Source of the DNA: Neobacillus mesonae
GTDB lineage: Bacteria > Bacillota > Bacilli > Paenibacillales > Paenibacillaceae
Assembly: GCA_023715865.1 (NCBI GenBank)
Contig: JAMBOW010000003.1
Coordinates: forward strand, 124,001 to 188,000
Direction of reading: 5' to 3'
DNA length: 64,000 nt
In this document: positions 8,717-16,563 of the stretch, piece after piece
Layout of the letters: each line of letters begins with the position of its first letter
Numbering within the stretch: the first letter of the stretch is position 1
Position numbers and translations under genes: made by a program
Notes under the pieces: model-generated
What the model was told of the DNA's origin: nothing
The model's database searches: none
What the model saw: the letters and a program-made list of their open reading frames with translations, nothing else

Positions 8717-8736
8717 ATAGGAACAAATGTTCTTAT
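8717..8736 (+). promoter_or_regulatory. LexA-like inverted repeat over the start of transcription
   Basis: GAACAAATGTTC (8721-8732) inside a longer near-palindrome, 11 bp downstream of the -10. The core fits the Gram-positive SOS box CGAACnnnnGTTCG except for the two outermost bases. It may equally be an RNA hairpin or the site of another regulator. Confidence 0.35.
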
Positions 8737-8762
8737 TGATTAAATGGAGAGGTGGCATCGGT

Positions 8763-9101
8763 ATGAGTCAGACTGTTCTTTATTATCAGAAGGAGCTTAA
8801 GCGTATTGCTTGGCGTTTAGGATATCGGGCCCGATCGGAACGCCGCAGAGAAATGCCTCTAAAGCTGGACAGTATACAAATGTTAACGAGTTCTCCAGAG
8901 CATGAAGTGGATTCCAAATTGTACGTTGAATATTTGCTTTCGCTCATTCCATCGGAAACAGGACAACGGATTGTCAGGCTCTTTTATATAGAGGGACGGA
9001 GCGAAGCCGAAATTTCAAAGCAAATGAATATAAGCCAGCAGGCGGTGAACAAATGGAAAAGAAAATCGATTCAGACCATATCGCAGAAAATGAGTTCTTG
9101 A
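8763..9101 (+). CDS. Sigma region-4-like protein (first half of a split sigma factor)
   Basis: 113 residues. The ATG at 8763 follows GGAGAGGTGG; earlier codons lack a site. The C-terminal part (LIPSETGQRIVRLFYIEGRSEAEISKQMNISQQAVNKWKRKSI) is a clear sigma-70 region 4 helix-turn-helix for -35 recognition. The N-terminal 40 residues are basic, and no region 2 is present. The next gene overlaps by 49 bp and supplies a region-2-like segment. The order and sizes recall B. subtilis SigO (YvrI) with RsoA (YvrHa), although SigO itself is longer. Together they would direct RNA polymerase to special promoters. That partnership is inference. Confidence 0.72.
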   Translation: MSQTVLYYQKELKRIAWRLGYRARSERRREMPLKLDSIQMLTSSPEHEVDSKLYVEYLLSLIPSETGQRIVRLFYIEGRSEAEISKQMNISQQAVNKWKRKSIQTISQKMSS

Positions 9102-9289
9102 ACCTGGTTGCAGGGGTCAAAAAGGGCGATGAGGCAAGCATGAAACGAGTTATCGAAATGTTTGAAGAGGATATGAAAATATTAAGCAAATACATTCCCA
9201 TGCCGAAGGAGGATGCATTGCAGAGCATGAAGCTGGAATTGATCGCGCTGATCAAGAACAGTTCTCTTACTGAGGAGGAGGAAGAGTAG
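9053..9289 (+). CDS. Sigma region-2-like partner (RsoA-like)
   Basis: 78 residues, starting inside the preceding gene behind GGCGGTG. The body (FLNLVAGVKKGDEASMKRVIEMFEEDMKILSKYI ... KEDALQSMKLELIALIKN) matches the HTH_16/sigma region 2.1-2.2 pattern. KEDALQ stands where sigma factors have the core-binding D-L-x-Q motif. The length is close to that of RsoA, the core-binding co-sigma of B. subtilis. The C terminus is an acidic EEEEE tail. The 49-bp overlap implies translational coupling with the region-4 gene. Confidence 0.72.
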   Translation: MEKKIDSDHIAENEFLNLVAGVKKGDEASMKRVIEMFEEDMKILSKYIPMPKEDALQSMKLELIALIKNSSLTEEEEE

Positions 9290-9320
9290 AGCAGATGAAT
9301 GCTGTAAACAAGCTCAAATT

Positions 9321-9358
9321 ACCCGCTGCCCGGGAGGACTGCGGGTATATCTATTTTT
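9321..9358 (+). terminator. Likely terminator of the split sigma operon
   Basis: ACCCGC ... GCGGGT stem with a GC-rich loop, then an AT-rich stretch with T5. Moderate quality. Confidence 0.5.
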
Positions 9359-9398
9359 CGGCTTGAATCCGTTTCGCTCTTTCAGAATATTAACTGTT

Positions 9399-9414
9399 AT
9401 GCAAACGTTTGTAC
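9399..9414. promoter_or_regulatory. Orphan MalR-type operator
   Basis: TGCAAACGTTTGTA contains the same CAAACGTTTG core as the site before malE. It lies downstream of both converging genes. A ribosome-site-like GAGGAAGGGGTG follows at 9424 but no real gene does. Confidence 0.55.
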
Positions 9415-9470
9415 TCAGCTAAAGAGGAAGGGGTGAATTTTAAAAATTTGTACTATCTCTCGAGTTACAA

Positions 9471-10508
9471 CTATACTGTGCGTGTGTTGTTATGCATAGA
9501 AGATTCCCTGACAATTAGGCGATGGGGAATGATATGACGCTTGCCGAAAAGTGACTTGTCATCTCCCTGGATTGCTTGAATGAGTGCCTGAGAGGCTACA
9601 TAACCGAGATGATAGATTCCGATATCCACACTGCTTAAAGGAGGACTGTACAGCTCCGATACTGCATTATTATTAAAGCTTACAATGCATAGATCTTCAG
9701 GAACTTTATATCCCAGTTCGTTTAATCCGCGAAGAACGCCAAAGCTCACCACATCGTCAATGACGACAAGTGCTGTTGGACGCTCGGGAAGTGTCATAAA
9801 AAATGACATGGCGCGGTATCCACTCTCTTGCAGAAAATCATCTTCAACAATCCACTCCGGTCTGGTAGGAAGTCCTGCCTCATTCATGGCCTTCTTATAT
9901 CCTTGCATTCGATCCTTGGAAACTATCAGATTTTTAGGACCGCTGACAAAACCGATTCGTTCATGTCCGAATGAAATAAGATGACGGGTTGCATCATAAG
10001 CAGCCTGTACATTGTCGGTATCAACAGACAGCACATCTTGATATTGCTCGTTTCTGCCTACCAGCACAAAAGGAAAATCCTCATTGTGCAAATAGTCAAC
10101 CACAGGATCATTTTGTCTGGAATGCAGCAGGATGGCTCCATCTATGCGTCCGCCATGCACGAGTCTTCCGACAGCTTCGACCTCTTCTTGTTCGTTTGCC
10201 CCAGAGCTAATGACAATATCGTACCCGGATCGGTTGGCTTGGGAAACAATCCCTCGAATAAGCTCCATAAAGAAGGTGTTAAGGAACAGTTCTTCTGCGG
10301 GTTTTGGCAAAATGACACCAATGCTTTTCGTTGTTTTTGATACCAGACTTTTTGCCATGATATTTGGGTGATACCCCAGCTCTTCCATAATGGTTCGAAC
10401 CTTGCTGGCTGTCTTCTGGCTTATTCTTGGATGCCCGGATAGAACACGGGATACAGTAGATGGAGATACACCCGCCATTTTAGCCACATCTTTAATTGTT
10501 ACCGCCAT
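9471..10508 (-). CDS. malR: LacI-family regulator of maltodextrin use (MalR-like)
   Basis: 345 residues from the ATG at 10508, placed six bases after AAGGAGGTG; the GTG nine bases earlier overlaps the ribosome site. The N terminus (VTIKDVAKMAGVSPSTVSRVLSGHPRISQKT) is the LacI helix-turn-helix and hinge, followed by a periplasmic-binding-protein-like effector domain. It is divergent from the maltose importer, and CAAACGTTTG-type sites lie in between. It most likely represses or modulates malEFG-amylase in response to maltose or maltodextrin. A similar half-matched site (AACCGTTTGCGTT) in its own leader suggests autoregulation. Target assignment is by context. Confidence 0.85.
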   Translation of the reverse strand: MAVTIKDVAKMAGVSPSTVSRVLSGHPRISQKTASKVRTIMEELGYHPNIMAKSLVSKTTKSIGVILPKPAEELFLNTFFMELIRGIVSQANRSGYDIVISSGANEQEEVEAVGRLVHGGRIDGAILLHSRQNDPVVDYLHNEDFPFVLVGRNEQYQDVLSVDTDNVQAAYDATRHLISFGHERIGFVSGPKNLIVSKDRMQGYKKAMNEAGLPTRPEWIVEDDFLQESGYRAMSFFMTLPERPTALVVIDDVVSFGVLRGLNELGYKVPEDLCIVSFNNNAVSELYSPPLSSVDIGIYHLGYVASQALIQAIQGDDKSLFGKRHIIPHRLIVRESSMHNNTRTV

Positions 10509-10525
10509 TCGTTTCACCTCCTTAT

Positions 10526-10541
10526 GGAACCGTTTGCGTTT
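10526..10541. promoter_or_regulatory. MalR-like operator in the malR leader
   Basis: AACCGTTTGCGTT resembles CGCAAACGTTTGCG and lies within 35 bp of the malR start; probable autoregulatory site. Confidence 0.4.
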
Positions 10542-10800
10542 TACCGATTATGTTAATCCATGAGCTGCATTTTTGTAAATGAGATTTTTATGCGCTACTC
10601 CGGTTTACCTTTGCTTCAGCATCAAATTGAATCATCATAGATATACCCAAAGTAAGACAAAATAAAAAATTTGGTATAAAATACCTAGGTTTTACAAGCG
10701 TTTTAAATGAATTAGTAAGTAAATTGAAGAACCATAACGTAATGATTAGATAATAGGGCATAATATTATAAATTTGACGTATTATAGCCTAAAATGATCT

Positions 10801-10816
10801 ATGCAAACGTTTTAAC
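10801..10816. promoter_or_regulatory. LacI/CcpA-type operator
   Basis: ATGCAAACGTTTTAAC has the central ACGT and AAACG half of the MalR family site, about 270 bp upstream of malE. Confidence 0.5.
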
Positions 10817-10847
10817 AAATTTAGATTCTCGGTTATGATTAGCTTGC

Positions 10848-10864
10848 TGATAAAGCGCTTACTT
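10848..10864. promoter_or_regulatory. cre-like site
   Basis: TGATAAAGCGCTTACTT fits the catabolite-responsive element pattern (AAAGCGCTTAC core, as in the site before the rhamnogalacturonan lyase), so CcpA control is likely. Confidence 0.55.
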
Positions 10865-10936
10865 AACCCAAATTTTATAAGTATCCTTTGTTTTGAGTAA
10901 GATGTCTATCGTTTCAGGGCTGAATTATAGTCATTT

Positions 10937-10953
10937 GGACAAACGTTTGCACA
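10937..10953. promoter_or_regulatory. MalR operator upstream of malE
   Basis: GGACAAACGTTTGCACA holds a perfect CAAACGTTTG palindrome about 120 bp upstream of malE. The malR-malE intergenic region (10509-11068) thus carries four operator-like sites; the exact promoter was not assigned. Confidence 0.65.
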
Positions 10954-11068
10954 GTTTCCTTAAGCGCAAACATTAGTATCTAATCCAAATATTTCTGAAA
11001 CAGATTACAGGCAAAATTCGCTGGGTTAAGCGCATGCAGAACAAAAAGGGGAAGGGATGAATTTAAAC

Positions 11069-12361
11069 ATGAAAAAAGGAAAGAAGTTTAGTTTTATGAC
11101 ACTCTCGCTTGCTATGACGGTCTTCTTGGCTGCATGCGGCAGCGGAAATAATGCGCCTGCTGAATCTGAACCAGCGCCTGATACAGAAGCACCGCCGGCA
11201 GAGTTGGAGGAGTTGCTGCCTGAGGAAGGTGCAGCACTTACAGTATGGGATGGCGGAGACCAAAAAGGCTTTATCGAAGAAGTAGCGAAAGCATTTGAAG
11301 AAAAATACGGTGTGAAAGTATCCTTCACTGAGCTTGGCGCAGACAAGGCTATGAGCCAAATGGTAACTGACGGTCCTGCTGGTGTAGGTGCCGATGTATT
11401 TGCAGGAGTCCATGACCAGACCGGTCAAGGCGTTACTGCCGGCGTCATTATGCCGAATGACTGGTTTGAAGAAGATACAAGAGCAAGAAACAGCGAAGTT
11501 GCTGTTAATGCCCTGACATATGACGGAATTTTATACGGATATCCAAAATCTGTTGAAACCACAGCTGTGTTTTATAACAAGGACTTGATCGATGCGGTTC
11601 CGGCAGACTGGGATGGCGTGAAAGAATTCGCAGGCACATTTAATGATACGAAGAACAACAAGTTCGCGATTATGTGGGATGTAGGTAACGGCTACAGCTC
11701 CTTCCCGTTCTACGGCGGATATGGTGCATATGTATTTGGCAGTGACGGTACGGATCCGACAGATATCGGTCTTAACAGCGAGCAAGGCGTGGAAGCAGCT
11801 GCTTTCCTGCAAAGCTTGAAAGATATTTTGCCGCTGAACTCCTCCAACATTAATGGAGATATTCGTAAATCCTTGTTCACTGAAGGTAAGCTGGCGATGA
11901 ACGTAAGCGGTCCTTGGGATGTAGGCTCCTTGAAGGAAGGCGTTCAAAATCTTGGAGTCGGCGTTTATCCGAACCTGCCTAACGGCGAGCCGATGAAACC
12001 ATTCTCCGGTGTGAAGAGCTACTTTGTAAATGCCTACACCAAATATCCGAATGCTTCGAAGCTGTTTGCTGACTTTATTACAAATGCAGAGAACCAAACG
12101 AAAAACTTTGAGATGACAGGTGCACTTCCAGCCAATACAGAAGCTGCAGAGAGTGATGCGGTGAAGAGTGACGAGATCGCTTCTGCTTTCCTTACACAGT
12201 TTGAGAACTCCGTTCCAATGCCTTCCATTCCGGCAATGGCTCAGTTCTGGTCTCCAATGGAAGCGGCTCTATCCGAGCTTTGGAATAATGGCGCCGATCC
12301 TAAAACGACCATGGACAAAGTGGTAGATCAAATGAAGAGCAACATCCAAACAGGTTCTTAA
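11069..12361 (+). CDS. malE: Maltose/maltodextrin-binding lipoprotein
   Basis: About 430 residues. The start MKKGKKFSFMTL gives a standard lipoprotein signal ending in the lipobox FLAAC-G; an ATG four codons earlier is also possible. A Pro/Glu/Ala-rich linker leads to a family-1 solute-binding fold (LTVWDGGDQKGFIEEVAKAFEEKYGVKVSF, and NVSGPWDVGSLKEG, typical of maltodextrin-binding MdxE/MalE). It is anchored outside the membrane and hands maltodextrins to MalF/MalG. No ATPase gene is present here; such importers commonly share an MsmX-type ATPase encoded elsewhere. Confidence 0.92.
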   Translation: MKKGKKFSFMTLSLAMTVFLAACGSGNNAPAESEPAPDTEAPPAELEELLPEEGAALTVWDGGDQKGFIEEVAKAFEEKYGVKVSFTELGADKAMSQMVTDGPAGVGADVFAGVHDQTGQGVTAGVIMPNDWFEEDTRARNSEVAVNALTYDGILYGYPKSVETTAVFYNKDLIDAVPADWDGVKEFAGTFNDTKNNKFAIMWDVGNGYSSFPFYGGYGAYVFGSDGTDPTDIGLNSEQGVEAAAFLQSLKDILPLNSSNINGDIRKSLFTEGKLAMNVSGPWDVGSLKEGVQNLGVGVYPNLPNGEPMKPFSGVKSYFVNAYTKYPNASKLFADFITNAENQTKNFEMTGALPANTEAAESDAVKSDEIASAFLTQFENSVPMPSIPAMAQFWSPMEAALSELWNNGADPKTTMDKVVDQMKSNIQTGS

Positions 12362-12378
12362 TAATAGAAATAAAAGGA

Positions 12379-12422
12379 ACGAGCCACCGCCAGTCACAGA
12401 TAATTTACCTGGCGGTGGTTCA
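12379..12422 (+). other. Intercistronic hairpin between malE and malF
   Basis: GCCACCGCCAG ... CTGGCGGTGG forms an 11-bp, GC-rich stem with no T run. It probably protects or processes the malE mRNA end to give more binding protein than permease, as in other binding-protein operons. Confidence 0.6.
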
Positions 12423-12457
12423 TACCATTCTAGTGGAGGGAAGGGCTGGGGCCATAC

Positions 12458-13825
12458 ATGAGTAAAGGACATTCACCGGCAATGATGTCGACCGGCAAGC
12501 CGCAATCAATGGGTACAAATCATGCGCGTACAGGCGCGATTTTGTCCGCCGTATTTATGGGGCTGGGACAGTGGTATCACAGACAGTGGGTTAAAGGAGC
12601 CATCTTCTTTTTAGTTGAGGTTATTAGTTTATATTTAATCATTACACAGCTCGGGGCCAACCTATGGGGACTCGTTACGCTGGGAGATTCACCTACTCGG
12701 ATGGAGAAGGTCGGTAGACTGTATCAAACCGTACAAGGCGACCATTCGATCTTTATGATGATTTATGGCCTGGTCGCACTCATATACATTGGCCTTCTCA
12801 TCGCTTTTTACGTTGGAAACATCAAGGATGCTCATCGTATCGGACAGCTCCGCGATCAGGGAAAAGAGGCGCCTTCCTTCCGCGAGACGGTGAAACAGCT
12901 GCTGGATAAAGGCTTCCCTTATCTGCTGCTTTCCCTGCCTACGATTGGTGTGCTCTTTTTTACTATACTGCCGATTCTATTCATGGTATTGATGGCGTTT
13001 ACGAACTATTCTGCACCTGATCATATTCCGCCGAAGAACCTGGTGGATTGGGTAGGTTTTGACACTTTTAAGAACCTGTTCACGCTTCAAGCTTGGAGTA
13101 ATACATTCTATGGTGTATTGATCTGGACGATCATATGGGCCATTGTAGCAACGGTTACCACTTATTTTGGCGGTATTTTGGTTGCTCTCTTGATTCAGCA
13201 GCACGGTATTCGCTTTAAAACGATGTGGCGTACCATCTTCATCATTCCTTATGCGATTCCGCAGTTTATTTCTTTGCTGATCATGAAGAACATCCTGAAC
13301 TCCCAGTTCGGGCCGATCAATCAATATCTCAATATGCTTGGACTTGGGAATGTTCCGTGGCTAAACGATCCGTTCATGGCAAAGGTAACTGTCATTCTGG
13401 TTAACATGTGGATTGGTATTCCTGTGTCTATGATCTTGGTTCTGGGAGTGCTCACCGCTATCCCTAAGGATTTGTACGAAGCGGCGGAAGTCGACGGGGC
13501 ATCTGGGTTCCAAAAATTCCGCAACATCACGATGCCTTTCGTATTGTTCCAGACGGCACCGATTCTCATCATGCAGTTTGCGGGCAACATCAACAACTTT
13601 AACGTTATCTTCCTGCTAACCGGAGGAGCTCCGGCGAACGGCGACTATTCTTTTGCGGGCAGTACCGACCTACTTGTAACGTGGCTGTATAAACTGACGC
13701 TGGACAATCAACGATACAACTTTGCGTCAGCGATCGGTATTCTGATCTTCCTGATCATCGCCTCGTTCTCGATCTACAACTATCGCAGAAGCCGTTCGTT
13801 TAAAGAGGAGGACATGATTCAATGA
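12458..13825 (+). CDS. malF: Maltodextrin ABC transporter permease MalF
   Basis: 455 residues, longer than a minimal permease because of an extra N-terminal block (ILSAVFMGLGQWYHRQWVKGAIFFLVEV) resembling a small two-helix membrane module, then about six permease helices. The EAA loop is EAAEVDGASGFQKFRNITMP near residue 345. It pairs with MalG to form the channel. The last four bases overlap the malG start (ATGA). The ribosome site is weak, GGGG about seven bases upstream of the ATG. Confidence 0.92.
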   Translation: MSKGHSPAMMSTGKPQSMGTNHARTGAILSAVFMGLGQWYHRQWVKGAIFFLVEVISLYLIITQLGANLWGLVTLGDSPTRMEKVGRLYQTVQGDHSIFMMIYGLVALIYIGLLIAFYVGNIKDAHRIGQLRDQGKEAPSFRETVKQLLDKGFPYLLLSLPTIGVLFFTILPILFMVLMAFTNYSAPDHIPPKNLVDWVGFDTFKNLFTLQAWSNTFYGVLIWTIIWAIVATVTTYFGGILVALLIQQHGIRFKTMWRTIFIIPYAIPQFISLLIMKNILNSQFGPINQYLNMLGLGNVPWLNDPFMAKVTVILVNMWIGIPVSMILVLGVLTAIPKDLYEAAEVDGASGFQKFRNITMPFVLFQTAPILIMQFAGNINNFNVIFLLTGGAPANGDYSFAGSTDLLVTWLYKLTLDNQRYNFASAIGILIFLIIASFSIYNYRRSRSFKEEDMIQ

Positions 13826-14664
13826 AAAGAAAAAAACGGATTAAACTTACGTTCAGCTATATTTTGCTGGTCCTGATCGCAATTGTATGTATTTATCCTG
13901 CGCTTTGGATTGTCATGTCCTCCCTTAAAGTAGGGGACTCCCTATACAGTGAGACGATTATTCCTAAACAGTTCACGCTTCAGCATTACAAAGATCTGTT
14001 TTTGCCGCAGGCGGATAAGGATATCCCGTTTCTGCAGTGGTACTGGAATACGCTGAAAATAGCTGTCATCAGTATGGTGCTTGGTACGGTTATTCAGGTG
14101 TTAACTGCATACGCGATGTCCCGTTTCCGGTTTAAAGGACGTCAAACAGCAATGACGGTCATCCTGATTCTCGGCATGTTCCCTGGCTTCATGAGTATGA
14201 TTGCCGTATACGTCATGCTGCTGCAAATGAATCTGTTGGATTCAGAATGGGCACTCATTCTCGTCTACACGTCAGGGGCAGCTCTCGGGATGTTTGTAGC
14301 CAAAGGCTTTTTCGACACGATCCCTAGAGCGCTAGAGGAATCCGCTTTGCTGGATGGAGCCAGCCATATGAGAATTTTTATTTCTATTATTCTGCCTTTG
14401 TCCAGACCGATCATTACTTACATTTCCTTGATGACCTTTACAGGGGCATGGGTGGACTTCATCTTTGCCAGACTGATTCTGCGTTCCCGTGAAAACTGGA
14501 CGCTGGCGGTTGGTCTATATGAGCTCGTCAACAGCTATACCAGTACGGAATTCACATTGTTTGCTGCAGGATCTGTACTTGTTGCTCTTCCAATTACGCT
14601 CCTGTACATGTTCCTTCAACGATTCCTAGTTGACGGTCTGACGGCTGGAGCCACGAAAGGGTGA
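13822..14664 (+). CDS. malG: Maltodextrin ABC transporter permease MalG
   Basis: 280 residues with six membrane segments and the EAA loop EESALLDGASHMRIFISIILP near residue 172. The C terminus ends QRFLVDGLTAGATKG, the typical MalG tail that contacts the ATPase. It is translationally coupled to malF, and the downstream amylase begins within a few bases of its stop. Confidence 0.93.
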   Translation: MKRKKRIKLTFSYILLVLIAIVCIYPALWIVMSSLKVGDSLYSETIIPKQFTLQHYKDLFLPQADKDIPFLQWYWNTLKIAVISMVLGTVIQVLTAYAMSRFRFKGRQTAMTVILILGMFPGFMSMIAVYVMLLQMNLLDSEWALILVYTSGAALGMFVAKGFFDTIPRALEESALLDGASHMRIFISIILPLSRPIITYISLMTFTGAWVDFIFARLILRSRENWTLAVGLYELVNSYTSTEFTLFAAGSVLVALPITLLYMFLQRFLVDGLTAGATKG

Positions 14665-14669
14665 GGTTT

Positions 14670-16391
14670 ATGACGGTAGGCCGTTTACCCGGAATGGGCA
14701 AACGCCTGATTCATATTACATTGCTGCTGGCAGCACTTGGTTTACTCAGTGCATGCAGCGATGCGAGTGAAGCTCCTCAGCAGCAAGCTCAAGGTACAGC
14801 AGACTCCGAAGCAGGCAAGGGGGGCGAGGGTTCTCCTTCAGCTTCGGATGCAGGGGCAAATGCGGAGGATGGCACTTTTGCTTTGGATGAACAGCCGTCC
14901 AGCGTATATTACGAAATTTTTGTCCGTTCCTTTTATGACTCAAACGGTGATGGAATTGGTGATTTGAACGGAGTGACAGAGAAGCTGGATTATTTGAATG
15001 ACGGTAAACCTGGCGGCGATGATCTTGGTGTAGAGGGGATCTGGCTGATGCCGATTAATCCGTCTCCGAGCTATCATGGCTATGACGTCACTGATTATTA
15101 CGGAGTCCATCCGGACTATGGAACGATTGAGGACTTGAAGCGTCTGCTTGATGAAGCCCATAAACGAGGCATTAAAGTCATCATGGATCTTGTGGTTAAT
15201 CATACGAGCACGGATCATCCGTGGTTCACCCAGTCCAGCCAATCATTGGAAAGTGAATATCGGGATTGGTACAGCTGGGCGGAAGACACGGGGAAAGATA
15301 CTTCTGGAATGAGCGCCGCAGGCAGCGGTACGGCATGGCACGAGAGTAACGGAAACCATTATCTTGGTACCTTCTGGAGCGGAATGCCTGATCTGAACTT
15401 TGATAATGAAGATGTTCGTGCCGAAATGATCAAGATCGGACAGTATTGGCTGGAACTTGGATTTGACGGCTTCCGACTTGATGCAGCAAAACATATTTAT
15501 GAGGATGTTCAGAGCGACCGCAGCGCAGAGACTACGGCCAAGAATGTGGCTTGGTGGCAGGAATTCAGAACGGCAATGAACGAGGTTAAGGAGGATGCTT
15601 ATATTGTAGGGGAAGTGTGGGAGAATTCTCCGGTCTCTGTAGCTCCTTATCTAAACCAAGCCTTCGACTCCGGCTTTAACTTTGGTCTCGCTGATCAAAT
15701 CATTCGTACTGTAGCGAGCGAACAAAATGGCGGATTTACAGTCCAGCTTGGCCGTAATTACGAGTTGTTTAATAAAGAGTCCGGCGGTGCATTCGTCGAT
15801 GCAGTCTTCCTGTCCAACCATGACCAGAATCGTGTTATGAATCAGCTGGGTTCTCATGTGGACCATGCCAAGATGGCGGCGGCAATTCTGCTGACACTTC
15901 CAGGCAATCCATTCATCTATTACGGCGAGGAGATCGGGATGGAAGGGGCCAAGCCGGATGAACAAATCCGTGAGCCAATGCTCTGGTATGCTGAAGGAGC
16001 AGGAGAAGGACAGACGACCTGGCAGCTCCCGATGTATAATCTCGGTGAAAATGCAGTGAATGTCGAGGACCAGCTTCAGAATGATTCATCCTTGTTGTCT
16101 CATTACCGTTTGCTCATAGGATGGCGGAATGAAAGCTCTGCTTTAAAGAATGGGACTATCATGGATTATTCGTTGGATGACGATCAGCTGCTGGCTTATA
16201 TTCGAGCAGCGGAGGATGAACAAGTGCTGGTCGTTCATAACTTGTCGAGTACTGAGAAAGAGGCCGTATTATCTGATGCATCCGATGCTGACAATACGTT
16301 CTCTGAGCTTGTACATGCAACAGATACAAAGGCAGTGCTTACAGAACAGACTTTGATCCTTCCGCCGTACTCGTCGGCAATTTTGAAATAG
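14670..16391 (+). CDS. Membrane-anchored alpha-amylase lipoprotein (GH13)
   Basis: About 573 residues. The ATG at 14670 lies just after AGGGTGAGG; a GTG nine bases earlier is an alternative. A lipoprotein signal ends in LLSAC, followed by an Ala/Gly/Glu-rich linker. The GH13 barrel shows the four conserved regions: DLVVNHTS, GFRLDAAKH (nucleophile Asp), VGEVW (acid/base Glu) and FLSNHDQNR. The C-terminal 80 residues form the usual beta domain. It should cleave alpha-1,4-glucans at the cell surface and feed maltodextrins to the importer encoded just upstream. It is the last gene of the malEFG operon. Confidence 0.93.
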   Translation: MTVGRLPGMGKRLIHITLLLAALGLLSACSDASEAPQQQAQGTADSEAGKGGEGSPSASDAGANAEDGTFALDEQPSSVYYEIFVRSFYDSNGDGIGDLNGVTEKLDYLNDGKPGGDDLGVEGIWLMPINPSPSYHGYDVTDYYGVHPDYGTIEDLKRLLDEAHKRGIKVIMDLVVNHTSTDHPWFTQSSQSLESEYRDWYSWAEDTGKDTSGMSAAGSGTAWHESNGNHYLGTFWSGMPDLNFDNEDVRAEMIKIGQYWLELGFDGFRLDAAKHIYEDVQSDRSAETTAKNVAWWQEFRTAMNEVKEDAYIVGEVWENSPVSVAPYLNQAFDSGFNFGLADQIIRTVASEQNGGFTVQLGRNYELFNKESGGAFVDAVFLSNHDQNRVMNQLGSHVDHAKMAAAILLTLPGNPFIYYGEEIGMEGAKPDEQIREPMLWYAEGAGEGQTTWQLPMYNLGENAVNVEDQLQNDSSLLSHYRLLIGWRNESSALKNGTIMDYSLDDDQLLAYIRAAEDEQVLVVHNLSSTEKEAVLSDASDADNTFSELVHATDTKAVLTEQTLILPPYSSAILK

Positions 16392-16444
16392 GCTGTATCT
16401 TCTGCTAAACAGACTGACCGCGATAATAAGAAGTTATCGTATCT

Positions 16445-16503
16445 TAGACCCTCTCTTATGCTGAATGTCGATTAGACCTGCAGCTAAAGAGAGGGTCTAT
16501 TTG
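16445..16503 (+). terminator. Terminator of the mal operon
   Basis: TAGACCCTCTCTT ... AAGAGAGGGTCTA stem with a 28-base loop, then TTTGTTG. A strong stem with a weak T tract. Confidence 0.65.
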
Positions 16504-16563
16504 TTGAATCACCGGATCTCTAGGTTTTTAGCGAAGAAGTATTCGATCGGTTACTCATGGAAG

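Noticed and set aside
9433..9537. 34-codon frame behind GAGGAAGG
   Set aside because: Lies antisense over the malR 3' end and has no family features; treated as a remnant rather than a gene.
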